From Acidobacteriota bacterium (GTDB lineage: Bacteria; Acidobacteriota; Terriglobia; Terriglobales; Acidobacteriaceae), in NCBI GenBank assembly GCA_021793595.1, contig JAJYSL010000001.1, positions 1 to 64,000 of the forward strand: 64,000 nucleotides of DNA, written 5' to 3'. Within the stretch, counting starts at the first letter, position 1. Every line of letters starts with the position of its first letter. The position numbers were made by a program, and so were the translations under genes. A model generated the notes under the pieces. That model made no database searches and was not told the DNA's origin. It saw only the letters and a list, made by a program, of their open reading frames with translations. Positions 53,556 through 62,833 of the stretch are shown here, one piece after another.

Positions 53556-53766
53556 AATTTGATTGATTCTTTCGTCGCGATGATCATATAGCTCACTCGT
53601 GGCGATGTAAACTCTTTTGTTGAAGAATATACTCAGTTTTTGATTGTTCCTTGCGCGACAGATTCTTTTGCTTCAGTTTTCCGGCCGACGAAATAGCCGT
53701 GCTATCGTCATTCTCTTGAATCCCTTACATGCAAAGCAGTTCGATATTTTGGGAGAAGATTAGAGA

Positions 53767-55461
53767 ATGGACCGACGCAGATTTATCGCTTCACTCACTG
53801 GAATCGCAGCCGGCGCATCGCTTCCAGCCTGCACTTCCCTGGCAGAATCAGCTTCTGCCCCAACCGACGAAAAGCTCAACGCCGCTCATTCCCCCCTGGC
53901 TCTTCCGACTGCAGATCAATTGAAATGGCAGGACCTCGAAATAGGAATGTTTGTCCATTTCGCTCCCAATACCTGGCAAGGCGTCGAGCAGGATAACCTG
54001 TCGACTCCGTTGTCGGACATTGATCCAAAGCGTTTGAACACGGATCAATGGGCCTCCACCGCAGTCGATCTGGGTGCAAAATACATCGTCTTCGTTGCCA
54101 AGCATTCCGGCGGATTTTGCATGTGGCAGACCGACACGACCAACTACGGAATCCGCGACACGCCGTGGCGAGGCGGCCGTGGAGATGTGCTGGCAGAGGT
54201 CTCCGCCTCGTGTCGCAAATTTGGGTTGAAGCTGGGCGTCTATGTTTCTCCACGCGATGCCAGGCACGACGCGGGAATTGGCGGTCTCTGCAAAACGCCC
54301 GCACAGCAAAAAATCTACAACGCTATCTATCGCCGCCAACTCACCGAGGTGCTATCGCGATACGGCTCGATGGTGGAGATATGGTTCGACGGTTCGAATG
54401 TCATTCCCGTCGGCGACATTCTCGATCGGTATGCTCCGCACGCGATGATCTTTCAGGGACCGCATGCAACCATCCGCTGGGCCGGCAATGAAGACGGCTT
54501 CGTGCCGTACCCCGCATGGAACTCCATTTCCGCAGCGGATGCGAAGACCGGCGTCGCAACCGCGTTGAATAGCGATCCCAACGGATCGGTTTGGATGCCG
54601 AATGAAGTGGATGTTTCCATCCTGCGGCCTAACTGGTTCTGGAGCGAGAAAAGCCAGCGCAATCTGCTCACGCTGGAAGCAATGGTGGAAATTTATTACC
54701 GCTCCATCGGTCGAGGCGCGCAGTTGTTGCTGAATCTTCCTCCGGACACAACCGGGTTGATGCCGGCCGCCGACGTTACACGCGCCCAGCAATTTGGACA
54801 GGAGATTCAGCGACGCTTCGGCAAGAGCGTGGCGGAGACTTCGGGTTCCGGTGAGAGCGTCACGCTGCCACTGCCTGCCGGTTCTCGCGTCGATACATTC
54901 CTGATGCAGGAAGATTGTTCCTTCGGCGAGCGCGTTCGCCAATACAAAATTGAAGCGCGTCAGGCAGGGAAGTGGGTGACGCTGGGCACCGGAACCGCGA
55001 TTGGACACAAAAGAATTCAGCCCGTTCCGCCGACAAGCGCCGATGCGGTGCGACTGGTGGCCGTCGAGAGTGCCGCTCCACCCGTGATTCGCCGACTCGC
55101 GGTCTTCGATACGCAGACTCCACCGCCCAAAAATTGGGACGCTCCGGCAAAGGCCTGGGCCTACGACGAGGTGGGTAGCTGGAGCAACTACAGCTTCCAC
55201 ATCGATGTCACCGACAAGATTGTGGCAGCCACGCAATATCGCTTGCGATTCGTTCCGCAAACAGGATGGGGCGATTGTGCGGACCCAATCGAGCACGTAA
55301 CCGTGCAGATCGGCGGTGTTGCAGAGCCGAAACTGCTACGGCCGCTTCGTGGCTCGCGGGATGTGCTGATCCTCACCATGCCCGGCATCGGGCAAAAGGT
55401 CATCCTCGAAGGCAGGCTGAAATGCTCTGCCAACGGAAGTGTCCTGCTGCGAAAACTCTGA
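53767..55461 (+). CDS. Alpha-L-fucosidase (GH29), exported
   Basis: 564-residue glycosidase that releases alpha-L-fucose. A twin-arginine signal (MDRRRFIASLTGIAAGASLPAC) ends in a lipobox-like LPAC, so it may be an exported lipoprotein. The GH29 TIM barrel shows FVHFAPNTW, YIVFVAKHSGGFCMW, GLKLGVYVSP, and VEIWFDGSN with the nucleophile Asp at about 208. A C-terminal sandwich (about 365-564) contains coagulation-factor 5/8-like features. It starts divergently from the TonB receptor, suggesting a glycan-use unit. Confidence 0.92.
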   Translation: MDRRRFIASLTGIAAGASLPACTSLAESASAPTDEKLNAAHSPLALPTADQLKWQDLEIGMFVHFAPNTWQGVEQDNLSTPLSDIDPKRLNTDQWASTAVDLGAKYIVFVAKHSGGFCMWQTDTTNYGIRDTPWRGGRGDVLAEVSASCRKFGLKLGVYVSPRDARHDAGIGGLCKTPAQQKIYNAIYRRQLTEVLSRYGSMVEIWFDGSNVIPVGDILDRYAPHAMIFQGPHATIRWAGNEDGFVPYPAWNSISAADAKTGVATALNSDPNGSVWMPNEVDVSILRPNWFWSEKSQRNLLTLEAMVEIYYRSIGRGAQLLLNLPPDTTGLMPAADVTRAQQFGQEIQRRFGKSVAETSGSGESVTLPLPAGSRVDTFLMQEDCSFGERVRQYKIEARQAGKWVTLGTGTAIGHKRIQPVPPTSADAVRLVAVESAAPPVIRRLAVFDTQTPPPKNWDAPAKAWAYDEVGSWSNYSFHIDVTDKIVAATQYRLRFVPQTGWGDCADPIEHVTVQIGGVAEPKLLRPLRGSRDVLILTMPGIGQKVILEGRLKCSANGSVLLRKL

Positions 55462-55524
55462 GGTCTTTCACCATAGTGCAAGGCGCAGTATTTTCACGCA
55501 AAACAGCATCTGCGAAGTTGCCCT

Positions 55525-55921
55525 TCAGAAGGGGTGCATGCTCAGCGTCGTGCCCTCGAAGAGATAGTCGCAAGGCTCGGTGCGCAGTGTGCCGTCATGC
55601 ACAACAAACTTTTTTCTGGTGCCCGTGCTACGCGTACTCCATAGCGACACGCCGGCATATGCGCCATCGCGCCGGACGATGTAGTAAATCATGTCCAGAT
55701 AGCGCAGCTTGGTCATGTCGTCGTTGTAGTTGCGCGCGATTCGGCGCAGCGCTTCCATGCCCGCTTCTTTCGGAGTGGCGCCTTGGCGCATCCGGTCCAC
55801 GAATCGTATGCGCGCCGACGACCTTGATGTTTTCTTCTCCATTTCCTGTTGCGCCCGCCGAACTTCCTTCCGGGTATGCCATCCAGATTTCGGCGCGTGG
55901 GATATAGGTACCGCCCATCAT
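55525..55921 (-). pseudogene. C-terminal fragment of a glycosylasparaginase (N4-GlcNAc-asparaginase), frameshifted
   Basis: In two frames the minus strand encodes AGATGNGEENIKVVGAHTI, then VDRMRQGATPKEAGMEALRRIARNY and YIVRRDGAYAGVSLWS...GTLRTEPCDYLFEGT, the end of a Ntn-hydrolase beta subunit of the aspartylglucosaminidase type. One extra base near 55815 separates the parts. The alpha subunit and the catalytic Thr region are missing. An intact gene would cleave GlcNAc-Asn bonds of N-glycans, matching the fucosidase and hexosaminidase on either side. Confidence 0.7.
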
Positions 55922-56049
55922 TTGTTGTAGAGAAATGATGGCGACGCTGTTTTGGTGACGGTCAAGTATCCATATACCGGTAGAATTTCCTCAAGTACCT
56001 GCGCATTGCGCGAAAACGCACGTTCAACCTTGCCCCTGGAGGATGTACC

Positions 56050-58107
56050 TTGAAACGAGTTAACCTGCCTTTTTTTCTTCTCTTGCTTCTCGTCTGCGCA
56101 TTTAGTTGTCCGGCGCACCTTACAGCTCAAGCTCAGACGACGCTCCCGATCATGCCGTTGCCTTCGCATGTCGTCCAGGGTCAAGGTCAATTTCTCATTG
56201 ATGGAAATTTCGGCGTCGCATTACAAGGTTACACAGAGCCGCGATTGCAGCGGGCGAAGCAGCGCTTTCTGGTGACGCTGTCGCGGGAAACCGGCATTCC
56301 CCTCTGGCGTCAAGCCCAATTCAATCAGCCCAATTTCGTAATCGAAACTGGAGCGGCCAGTGACCCCGTCCAGCAGTTGGGCGAGAACGAATCCTATCAT
56401 CTGGAAATCACGGCCGATCACGTTCTACTCAGCGCGCCGAACCCGCTCGGTATTCTGCACGGAATGCAGACGTTCCTGCAATTAGTTCGGACCACGCCTC
56501 AAGGCTTCAGCGTTCCCGTCGTCACCATCGACGACCAGCCGCGATTTCCATGGCGCGGATTGATGATCGACGTCAGCCGGCACTTTATGCCCGTTCCAGT
56601 GATTGAGCGGGATCTCGATGGCATGGAAGCAGTCAAGCTGAATGTCTTCCACTGGCATCTATCCGATGACCAGGGTTTCCGCGCCGAAAGCAAAAAGTTC
56701 CCGCTGCTGCAGCAAAAGGGTTCAGATGGCCTGTACTACACGCAGGATCAGATTCGCGAAGTGATCGAATACGCGCGCGACCGCGGCATCCGTGTCGTCC
56801 CTGAGTTCGATATGCCCTGCCACACCACCTCATGGTTCGTCGGCTACCCGGAATTGGCGAGCGGAAAAGGTCCATATCAAATCGCGCGTCGGTATGGCGT
56901 GCTGGATGCCGCAATGGATCCGACAAAGGATTCCACCTACAAATTCCTCAATACATTTATCGGTGAGATGGCTGATCTTTTCCCCGACCCGTATTTTCAT
57001 ATCGGCGGCGATGAGTGCAACGGCAAAGAGTGGAATGCCAACCCGCAGATTCAGGCCTTCATGCACAAGCACGGGATCGCCAACAACGCGGCTCTGCAAG
57101 CGTATTTCACCGCCAAGGTGCAGAAGATCGTCGCTTCTCATCACAAGATTATGGAAGGCTGGGACGAAGTCCTGCAGCCCGAAACGCCAAAAGATGTCGT
57201 CATTCAATCGTGGCGGGGATTGGCCTCTTTGGCACAAGCGGCACGGCAAGGGAACCGCGGCATGCTTTCGACTCCGTACTACCTGAATCTCGATCGTCCA
57301 ACGTCTTTCTACTATCTCGCCGATCCACTGGGAGATCAGGCGGCTTCCTTGAATGCCGAACAGAAGGCGCGCATCCTTGGCGGAGAGGCCTGCATGTGGG
57401 CAGAATACGTCGATCCAGAGACCATCAACAGCCAGATCTGGCCCTATCTGGCGGCGATCGCGGAGCGATTCTGGTCTCCTCAAGATGTTCGGGATGTCGA
57501 TTCCATGTATCAAAGGCTGGCACTCGTCTCGTGGAAACTGGAGTATTACGGACTGAATTCCGAGGCTGACGTGAATGTCATGTTGAAGCGGATGAGTGGA
57601 GATCCGAATCCTGTTCCCTTGCAAGTCCTGGCCTCGGTGGTTCAGCCGCCAGTCGGATATAAGCGATATGAACTGGAAGGCCACCCGGACTATACAACCT
57701 TCACACCGCTGAACCGCCTGGTCGATGCCGTCCATCCGGAGAGCCAGACGGCGCGTCAGTTCAACGACATTGCGAAGCGGATCGCTTCAGGAAAGGCGAC
57801 ACCGGAGCAGTGGCGGCAAGCCCGGCAATGGCTGACGTTGTGGCGGGATAACGATGCGCGCTTGCAGCCTCTGCTGGTGCAATCGAAAGTCACTGAGGAA
57901 CTGGTTCCGCTCTCGCAGGGCTTGAACCAGGTTGCCGTGATCGGACTGCAGGCACTCGACGATCTTGAAAACAATCGTGCGGTGGACGCGAACACGCGAT
58001 CGCAAAATTTAGCCGTGCTCAAGACGGCGGCGCAGCCCCAGGCGGTTTTGGTCGATATGGTGGCGCCGTCGGTCGAACTGCTGGTGCAGGCAACCAAGAC
58101 GCAGTAG
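56050..58107 (+). CDS. Beta-N-acetylhexosaminidase (GH20), exported
   Basis: 685-residue exo-glycosidase releasing GlcNAc/GalNAc from glycans or chitin oligomers. Signal peptide (FFLLLLLVCAFSCPAHLTAQA), GH20 N-terminal alpha/beta domain (about 30-160), and a catalytic barrel with FPWRGLMIDVSRHF, NVFHWHLSDDQGFR and the catalytic Asp-Glu pair in IGGDECNG (about 321-322). WAEY and the conserved Trp residues follow. The start is TTG with GGAGG seven bases upstream; no ATG fits. The C-terminal 160 residues are helical and not assigned. Confidence 0.93.
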   Translation: MKRVNLPFFLLLLLVCAFSCPAHLTAQAQTTLPIMPLPSHVVQGQGQFLIDGNFGVALQGYTEPRLQRAKQRFLVTLSRETGIPLWRQAQFNQPNFVIETGAASDPVQQLGENESYHLEITADHVLLSAPNPLGILHGMQTFLQLVRTTPQGFSVPVVTIDDQPRFPWRGLMIDVSRHFMPVPVIERDLDGMEAVKLNVFHWHLSDDQGFRAESKKFPLLQQKGSDGLYYTQDQIREVIEYARDRGIRVVPEFDMPCHTTSWFVGYPELASGKGPYQIARRYGVLDAAMDPTKDSTYKFLNTFIGEMADLFPDPYFHIGGDECNGKEWNANPQIQAFMHKHGIANNAALQAYFTAKVQKIVASHHKIMEGWDEVLQPETPKDVVIQSWRGLASLAQAARQGNRGMLSTPYYLNLDRPTSFYYLADPLGDQAASLNAEQKARILGGEACMWAEYVDPETINSQIWPYLAAIAERFWSPQDVRDVDSMYQRLALVSWKLEYYGLNSEADVNVMLKRMSGDPNPVPLQVLASVVQPPVGYKRYELEGHPDYTTFTPLNRLVDAVHPESQTARQFNDIAKRIASGKATPEQWRQARQWLTLWRDNDARLQPLLVQSKVTEELVPLSQGLNQVAVIGLQALDDLENNRAVDANTRSQNLAVLKTAAQPQAVLVDMVAPSVELLVQATKTQ

Positions 58108-58137
58108 CGTCTTCGTGTTTGTGCGACTCGAGATGAC

Positions 58138-58284
58138 AGCAACCTTGGCTCTAAGGAGAAGAAGCCATGCACCGACGAGAAATTGAAATGGAAGCAGACG
58201 CCGGACGGGCTGCGCGTAGAATTACCGCGTCGATATAAGCCGGCGAGCGACTTTGCCCCTGCACTCAAGATTTCGCTAGCGTAG
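58138..58284 (+). pseudogene. C-terminal tail of a second GH29 fucosidase
   Basis: The + frame reads SNLGSKE...EKLKWKQTPDGLRVELP...DFAPALKISLA-stop, the characteristic last 45 residues of alpha-L-fucosidases (C-terminal beta-sandwich ending in LKI). No fucosidase sequence precedes it, because the GH20 gene ends 30 bp upstream. A complete fucosidase gene was probably deleted here. A short out-of-frame ATG ORF at 58167 behind AAGGAG is considered fortuitous. Confidence 0.65.
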
Positions 58285-58341
58285 GGATATCCAGTTTTAA
58301 AGTGGTAGCAAAAGCGATGCGGGAAGCAGGAACAATCAACA

Positions 58342-58986
58342 GTGAAGCGAATTATTGATGGCGTATTGAAGTTTCAGACGGAAGTATTTCCAAATCAGAA
58401 GGCGCTGTTTCAGCAGCTGTTGGACGGACAGCGTCCGCAGGCATTGTTCATAGGTTGTTCAGATTCCCGGGTCATCCCTGAACTGTTTATGCAACAGGGG
58501 CCCGGAGACCTGTTTGTAGTTCGCAACGCCGGCAATATTGTTCCCCCGCATGGGGTAGCGCCCGGTGGAGTTTCCGCCAGCATTGAATACGCCGTGGCGG
58601 TGTTAGGTGTTCCCGATATTGTGGTCTGTGGTCATTCCAGCTGCGGAGCGATGACCGCGATTCTCAGCGGAAGCGAGCAACTAAAAGCGCTTCCGGAGGT
58701 TTCGCGATGGCTGAACTTTGCGAATGCCGCAACCCAGGTGATTCACGAGCAGCACGCCCATAAAGACGACGCCACGAAGCTGGATATCTTGGTGCGCGAA
58801 AATGTGTTGACGCAGTTGGTGAATCTGCTGACGCATCCCGTGGTGGCCAATGCTGTTGCGGCAAAGCAAGTGCGCCTGCATGGCTGGGTGTTCGATATCG
58901 CGACCGCGACGGTGACGACCTACAATGCCGAGGCGGGAGACTTCATTCCGCTTACGCACGCCTCATTTGTCGCCGGAAAATCCTGA
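58342..58986 (+). CDS. Beta-class carbonic anhydrase
   Basis: 214-residue zinc enzyme converting CO2 to bicarbonate. Zinc ligands C39 (IGCSDSR), H98 and C101 (CGHSSCGAM) and the D41-R43 dyad are all present, with AGNIVPP. The start is GTG with AGCAGGAA upstream. It is cytosolic. Its 3' end overlaps the convergent YraN gene by 24 bp. It resembles the E. coli CynT/Can group. Confidence 0.94.
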   Translation: MKRIIDGVLKFQTEVFPNQKALFQQLLDGQRPQALFIGCSDSRVIPELFMQQGPGDLFVVRNAGNIVPPHGVAPGGVSASIEYAVAVLGVPDIVVCGHSSCGAMTAILSGSEQLKALPEVSRWLNFANAATQVIHEQHAHKDDATKLDILVRENVLTQLVNLLTHPVVANAVAAKQVRLHGWVFDIATATVTTYNAEAGDFIPLTHASFVAGKS

Positions 58987-59469
58987 CGGCGACGCATCAT
59001 TCCAATCGAAGGCGCCACGGAACAACTCAAATTCCGGTCTTCCGCCAGGGAAGTACACTGAAACCACATCGAATCGGACCGGGATCAATTGTGAATGCTC
59101 TAACTGGCGAATGTATTCTCGCGCCATCCGCGCCAGGTTGGTCCGTTTGTCACGGTCGACGGCCACTTCCGCGGGTTGGAATGCGCGAGAGCTTCGTGTT
59201 TTGACTTCAACGAAACATAACCACTCGCCATCCCATCCAATCAGGTCGATATCCCCGCGCAATTTCGGGCTGCTCCAGCGCCGCGCCACAATGGTGTAAC
59301 CCAAATCGCGAAGATAGAAGTATGTGGCGTCTTCCCCATGCAAACCGGTCATCAAATGGGCTGGATGCTTAGGGGACCGCGTGGAACGAGCAGCGGCTTG
59401 GTCTAGCCAGCCCAGCGTCCTCTCGAAGAAAGACAGACGGGCGTGCCCTAGTTGGGAAATCGTTTGCAT
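58963..59469 (-). CDS. YraN/UPF0102 family nuclease-like protein
   Basis: 168-residue protein with a PD-(D/E)xK-like core: GEDATYFYLRDLGYTIVARRW, RGDIDLIGWD, and LCFVEVKTRSS (D, E and K residues of the putative metal site). YraN-family proteins are usually encoded near rnhB or rsmI; here the neighbours differ. A 45-residue N-terminal extension precedes the domain. The DNA-related role is known only by fold. It is convergent and overlapping with the carbonic anhydrase gene. Confidence 0.88.
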   Translation of the reverse strand: MQTISQLGHARLSFFERTLGWLDQAAARSTRSPKHPAHLMTGLHGEDATYFYLRDLGYTIVARRWSSPKLRGDIDLIGWDGEWLCFVEVKTRSSRAFQPAEVAVDRDKRTNLARMAREYIRQLEHSQLIPVRFDVVSVYFPGGRPEFELFRGAFDWNDASPSGFSGDK

Positions 59470-59549
59470 AAGGGGTGTGAAACCACTCTAGCAAGGGGCT
59501 CGCCCGAAGGGCAGCGAATTCGTGCTGCCCCTGTTGTCAAATCAGCCAC

Positions 59550-60962
59550 CTAGGCCTTGGCAGCAGCCAGGGCCGGCAGGTGCTGCCGCTCGACTTCGGC
59601 GATGCTTTCTTCCAGAATGTCGAGTGCGATGTCGGCTTCCTCCTGTGAAACGATCAAGGGCGGAGCCAGCCGGATGGAGGTCTCGCCGCACCCCAGGATC
59701 AGCAGTCCACGATCGAACGCCAGGGTCTCAATCAGGTTGCGCCATTCGGCCGCAGCCTCGCGCGTGCCTTGATCCTTCACAATCTCGATGCCGATCATCA
59801 GCCCGCGTCCGCGAACATCTCCGACGATTGGATGCTTCTTCGGCCACTCCTTCAAGCGCTGCATGATGGTGGCGCCAACCTTCATCGCATTGGCGACGCC
59901 TTCGCGCTCCAAAACATCTAGTGTCGCCATCGCGGCCGCAATCGCCACCGGATTGCCGCCGAAGGTCGAGGCGTGCGAGCCGGGCTTCCAGTCCATAATG
60001 TGGGCGCGTGTCATACAGATGCTCAGGGGCATGCCACTGGCAATGCCCTTGGCAATGCAAACGATATCCGGCTCGACACCGGTGTGTTCGATGGCCCACC
60101 ATTTTCCGGTACGGCCCACCCCCGACTGTACTTCATCCGCGACCAGCAGAATTCCGTGACGATCGCAGATCTTGCGCAGTTCCTGCATGAAAATTGTGGG
60201 CGCAACAACATATCCGCCCTCGCCCTGAATCGGCTCGACAAATATCGCGGCCACTTCTTCTGGAGGCATCGTAGTCTTGAACAGCTTTTCTTCAATGTAG
60301 CGAGCACAACCCAGCGCGAACGCTTCTTCTTCCTGCGGACCGCCGCTGCATCCGCGATAGGCGTATGGATAGCGAACATGCGTGACTCCGGGAACAAGAG
60401 GGCCGAACCTGCGACGTTGCTGGGCTTTTGACGCTGTCAGCGAGAGCGCCCCCATCGTGCGTCCATGAAACGCGCCGTAGAACGCGATGATATTTTGTCG
60501 CCCCGTGTGATACCGCGCCAGCTTCAGCGCGCACTCAATCGCCTCTGCGCCGGAGTTGCCGTAGTAAAACTTGTGCGGTCCGGGCATGGGAGCAATCTTC
60601 GACACACGCTCGGCCAACTGGATCATCGCTTCATAATAAAAATCCGTCCCAGACATGTGGATCAGTTCCGCAGCCTGGTCCTGGATCGCCTTCACGACCT
60701 CCGGATGACAATGACCGGTGGAACATACACCAATTCCGGCGGCAAAATCCAGAAACTGGTTGCCATCGACATCTTCGACACGGATGCCGCGTCCACGCTT
60801 GGCAACCAGCGGATAGGATCGCGTGTAACTGGGGGAGAGCCATTTTGTATCGGCGTCCACGACCGCTTTTGATTTGGGACCCGGCAGCGGGCCTGTTAGC
60901 TTTGGGCCGAATTTGGCGTACTTGTCAGAGTTTTTGTGGGAACCGGTTCCGTTGTTCTGCAT
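59550..60962 (-). CDS. Class III aminotransferase (GABA/acetylornithine type)
   Basis: 470-residue PLP enzyme. PLP motifs are GNSGAEAIECALKLAR, YGAFHGRTMGALSLT, FVEPIQGEGG, LVADEVQSGVGRTGKWWA and the lysine in IAKGIASGMPLS, followed by ASTFGGNPVA. The N-terminal extension (GPKLTGPLPGPKSKAVVDAD) is typical of acetyl-lysine or GabT-like enzymes of Thermus/Acidobacteriota. The start at 60962 has GAGGAGAG. Substrate (4-aminobutyrate, lysine or ornithine) is uncertain. Confidence 0.93.
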   Translation of the reverse strand: MQNNGTGSHKNSDKYAKFGPKLTGPLPGPKSKAVVDADTKWLSPSYTRSYPLVAKRGRGIRVEDVDGNQFLDFAAGIGVCSTGHCHPEVVKAIQDQAAELIHMSGTDFYYEAMIQLAERVSKIAPMPGPHKFYYGNSGAEAIECALKLARYHTGRQNIIAFYGAFHGRTMGALSLTASKAQQRRRFGPLVPGVTHVRYPYAYRGCSGGPQEEEAFALGCARYIEEKLFKTTMPPEEVAAIFVEPIQGEGGYVVAPTIFMQELRKICDRHGILLVADEVQSGVGRTGKWWAIEHTGVEPDIVCIAKGIASGMPLSICMTRAHIMDWKPGSHASTFGGNPVAIAAAMATLDVLEREGVANAMKVGATIMQRLKEWPKKHPIVGDVRGRGLMIGIEIVKDQGTREAAAEWRNLIETLAFDRGLLILGCGETSIRLAPPLIVSQEEADIALDILEESIAEVERQHLPALAAAKA

Positions 60963-61311
60963 CGTAGCTCTCCTCGCAATTGGAAGTGTGGGGGCGGGCT
61001 GACAAATCACGCCAGCCGAGCGAATTTTAGAGTGAGAAACTTAAGGATTTTTTCGAAGCCGCTTGGAGCAGGGCTCACGCTCGTATGTTCGCCAGACGAG
61101 ACGCGGACAGCTTAGTCGCTGCCGAACAGACTAGGTCGCAGCCAAGTGGGCAGGCTGTGCAGGTGCGGTCGCGGGTGCTCTTGTCCCATACGCGTCGTGG
61201 GAATGTGGCAGCCGGACTCGACAATTGTGGCAGAGGATCTGCGCATAAGAAACCTGATGGGAACAGTATAGCGTGTTCCCGAATCTGAATGAAGACAAAA
61301 ATAAGCCGCGC
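60963..61311. other. Intergenic region between cysS and the aminotransferase, with a hairpin
   Basis: 349 bp with no convincing gene. A 7-bp inverted repeat GGGAACA (61259-61265) and TGTTCCC (61274-61280), loop 8 nt, lies 32 bp beyond the cysS stop and may terminate it on the minus strand, although no T-run follows. The AT-rich part (61020-61055) probably carries the aminotransferase promoter. No tRNA or known small RNA was recognised. Confidence 0.45.
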
Positions 61312-62790
61312 TTACTTCCGGTGCCAGCGAACTCCGTCGGCGCTGTCTTCCAGCAGGATGCCTTTTTCAGCAAGTTCCTGGCGAATGGCGTCGGCGCGTG
61401 CGAAATTCCGAGCTTTGCGCGCCCTGGTTCGCTCTTCGACCAACGCGTCGATGGCTTCTTGACTCAAGGCGTATCCAGCCACCAACTCGGCGGTGGAATC
61501 GTTCAATCGGTTTTCTTTGGCCGCCCAGTCCAACGCGAATCGCGTCACCTCATCGTCGCGATCTTCAAGAATCGCGAATACCTGGTCAAACTTTGCCAGC
61601 ACGTCAAGGATGGGAGCGACATTGTCATGCCTCAATTCGCCGCGATCCGCACTGGAGTTTGCCAGACGAACCAATTCGAAAATTGCGGCTCGTGCTTCCG
61701 CGGTATTCAGATCGTCTTCCAGCGATGCGATGAAATTTTTCCCTGCGCGTTCTGTCGCCTCCAGAATGGCTGCATTGCTGCCCGCAGGGAACTCCCCGGT
61801 GCGCATTCGCTGGGCGAAGGTACGCAGCCGCTCCACCGCATTGGTAGACTCGGTGAGTCCCTCAAAGGTGAAATTCAACTGGTTGCGATAGGGAACCGCG
61901 GTCAACAGAAATCGAATCGCAGAGGCCTTGTACCCGCGCAGCAACAGGTCGCGCAGCGTGTAAAAGTTGCCCAGCGACTTCGACATCTTCTTGCCTTCCA
62001 CCAGCAGAAAACGGATGTGCATCCAGTGCCGCGCGAAAGTTTTTCCGCTGGCCGACTCCGACTGCGCAATCTCATTTTCATGGTGAGGGAACATCAGGTC
62101 TTCGCCGCCGGTGTGCAGGTCGAAGGTCTCGCCCAGATACGCTGTGGCCATCGCAGAGCATTCGATATGCCAGCCGGGTCGACCCGGCCCCAGTTCGGTG
62201 TCCCAGTGAAACTCGCCGGGCTTGGCGGCTTTCCACAGGGCGAAATCGCGGGCGCTGTCTTTGTCGTATTCATCGACATCGACGCGGGCTCCATCTTCCA
62301 TTCCGGCCAAATCTTTTTTTGACAGTTTGCCGTATCCGGGAAAGCTGGCGATCCGGAAATAATAGGAGCCGTTTTCGCCGCGATAGGCGCAGCCGCGCTC
62401 CACCAGCTTCTCAATCAAGCCCACCATCAGCGAAATATTTTCCGTGGCCCGCGCCAGGTACTCTGGCTGCTCAATGCCCAGGGCCTTCAGGTCCTCAAGA
62501 AACGCGGCTTCATACTTGGCGGTGTAGTCCCCGATGGAGAGGCCCGCAGCCGCCGCCTTGGCCATGATCTTGTCATCGACGTCGGTAATGTTCATGACGT
62601 GGCGCAGCGGCACTCCCTGCAGCTTGAGGAAGCGGCGCAGAACGTCCACGTGAATAAATGTGCGGAAGTTGCCGATGTGGCCGTAGTCGTACACCGTGGG
62701 TCCGCATGCGTACATGCCAAGCGGCTTTCCAGGCTGCGGCTTTAGTTCCTCGACTTGTCCGCTGAGCGTGTTATAGAGGCGAAGTGACAT
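61312..62790 (-). CDS. cysS: Cysteinyl-tRNA synthetase
   Basis: 492-residue class I synthetase charging tRNA-Cys. Zinc-site Cys29 ([15 protein letters not shown]), the HIGN signature (38-41) and KMSKS in [16 protein letters not shown] are present, with the CHAHHEN-like [11 protein letters not shown] and the DALR-type C-terminal domain. Length and order of motifs are normal. ATG at 62790. It lies 43 bp from tsaD, same strand, so the two may be co-transcribed. Confidence 0.97.
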   Translation of the reverse strand: MSLRLYNTLSGQVEELKPQPGKPLGMYACGPTVYDYGHIGNFRTFIHVDVLRRFLKLQGVPLRHVMNITDVDDKIMAKAAAAGLSIGDYTAKYEAAFLEDLKALGIEQPEYLARATENISLMVGLIEKLVERGCAYRGENGSYYFRIASFPGYGKLSKKDLAGMEDGARVDVDEYDKDSARDFALWKAAKPGEFHWDTELGPGRPGWHIECSAMATAYLGETFDLHTGGEDLMFPHHENEIAQSESASGKTFARHWMHIRFLLVEGKKMSKSLGNFYTLRDLLLRGYKASAIRFLLTAVPYRNQLNFTFEGLTESTNAVERLRTFAQRMRTGEFPAGSNAAILEATERAGKNFIASLEDDLNTAEARAAIFELVRLANSSADRGELRHDNVAPILDVLAKFDQVFAILEDRDDEVTRFALDWAAKENRLNDSTAELVAGYALSQEAIDALVEERTRARKARNFARADAIRQELAEKGILLEDSADGVRWHRK

Positions 62791-62833
62791 GCAATTTCTG
62801 ATTGTACGGGCAATCCGTCAAAATGAAAGTGAT

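Noticed and set aside
55266..55907. Plus-strand frame of 213 codons after the fucosidase
   Set aside because: It runs antisense to the glycosylasparaginase fragment, is Cys/Arg-rich and out of frame with the fucosidase.
58167..58238. Short ORF behind AAGGAG after the GH20 gene
   Set aside because: It encodes 23 residues without similarity, while another frame over the same bases matches a GH29 C-terminus.
61081..61280. Possible small structured RNA between cysS and the aminotransferase
   Set aside because: The sequence did not match tRNA, SRP RNA, 6S RNA or a riboswitch by eye; only one short hairpin is supported.
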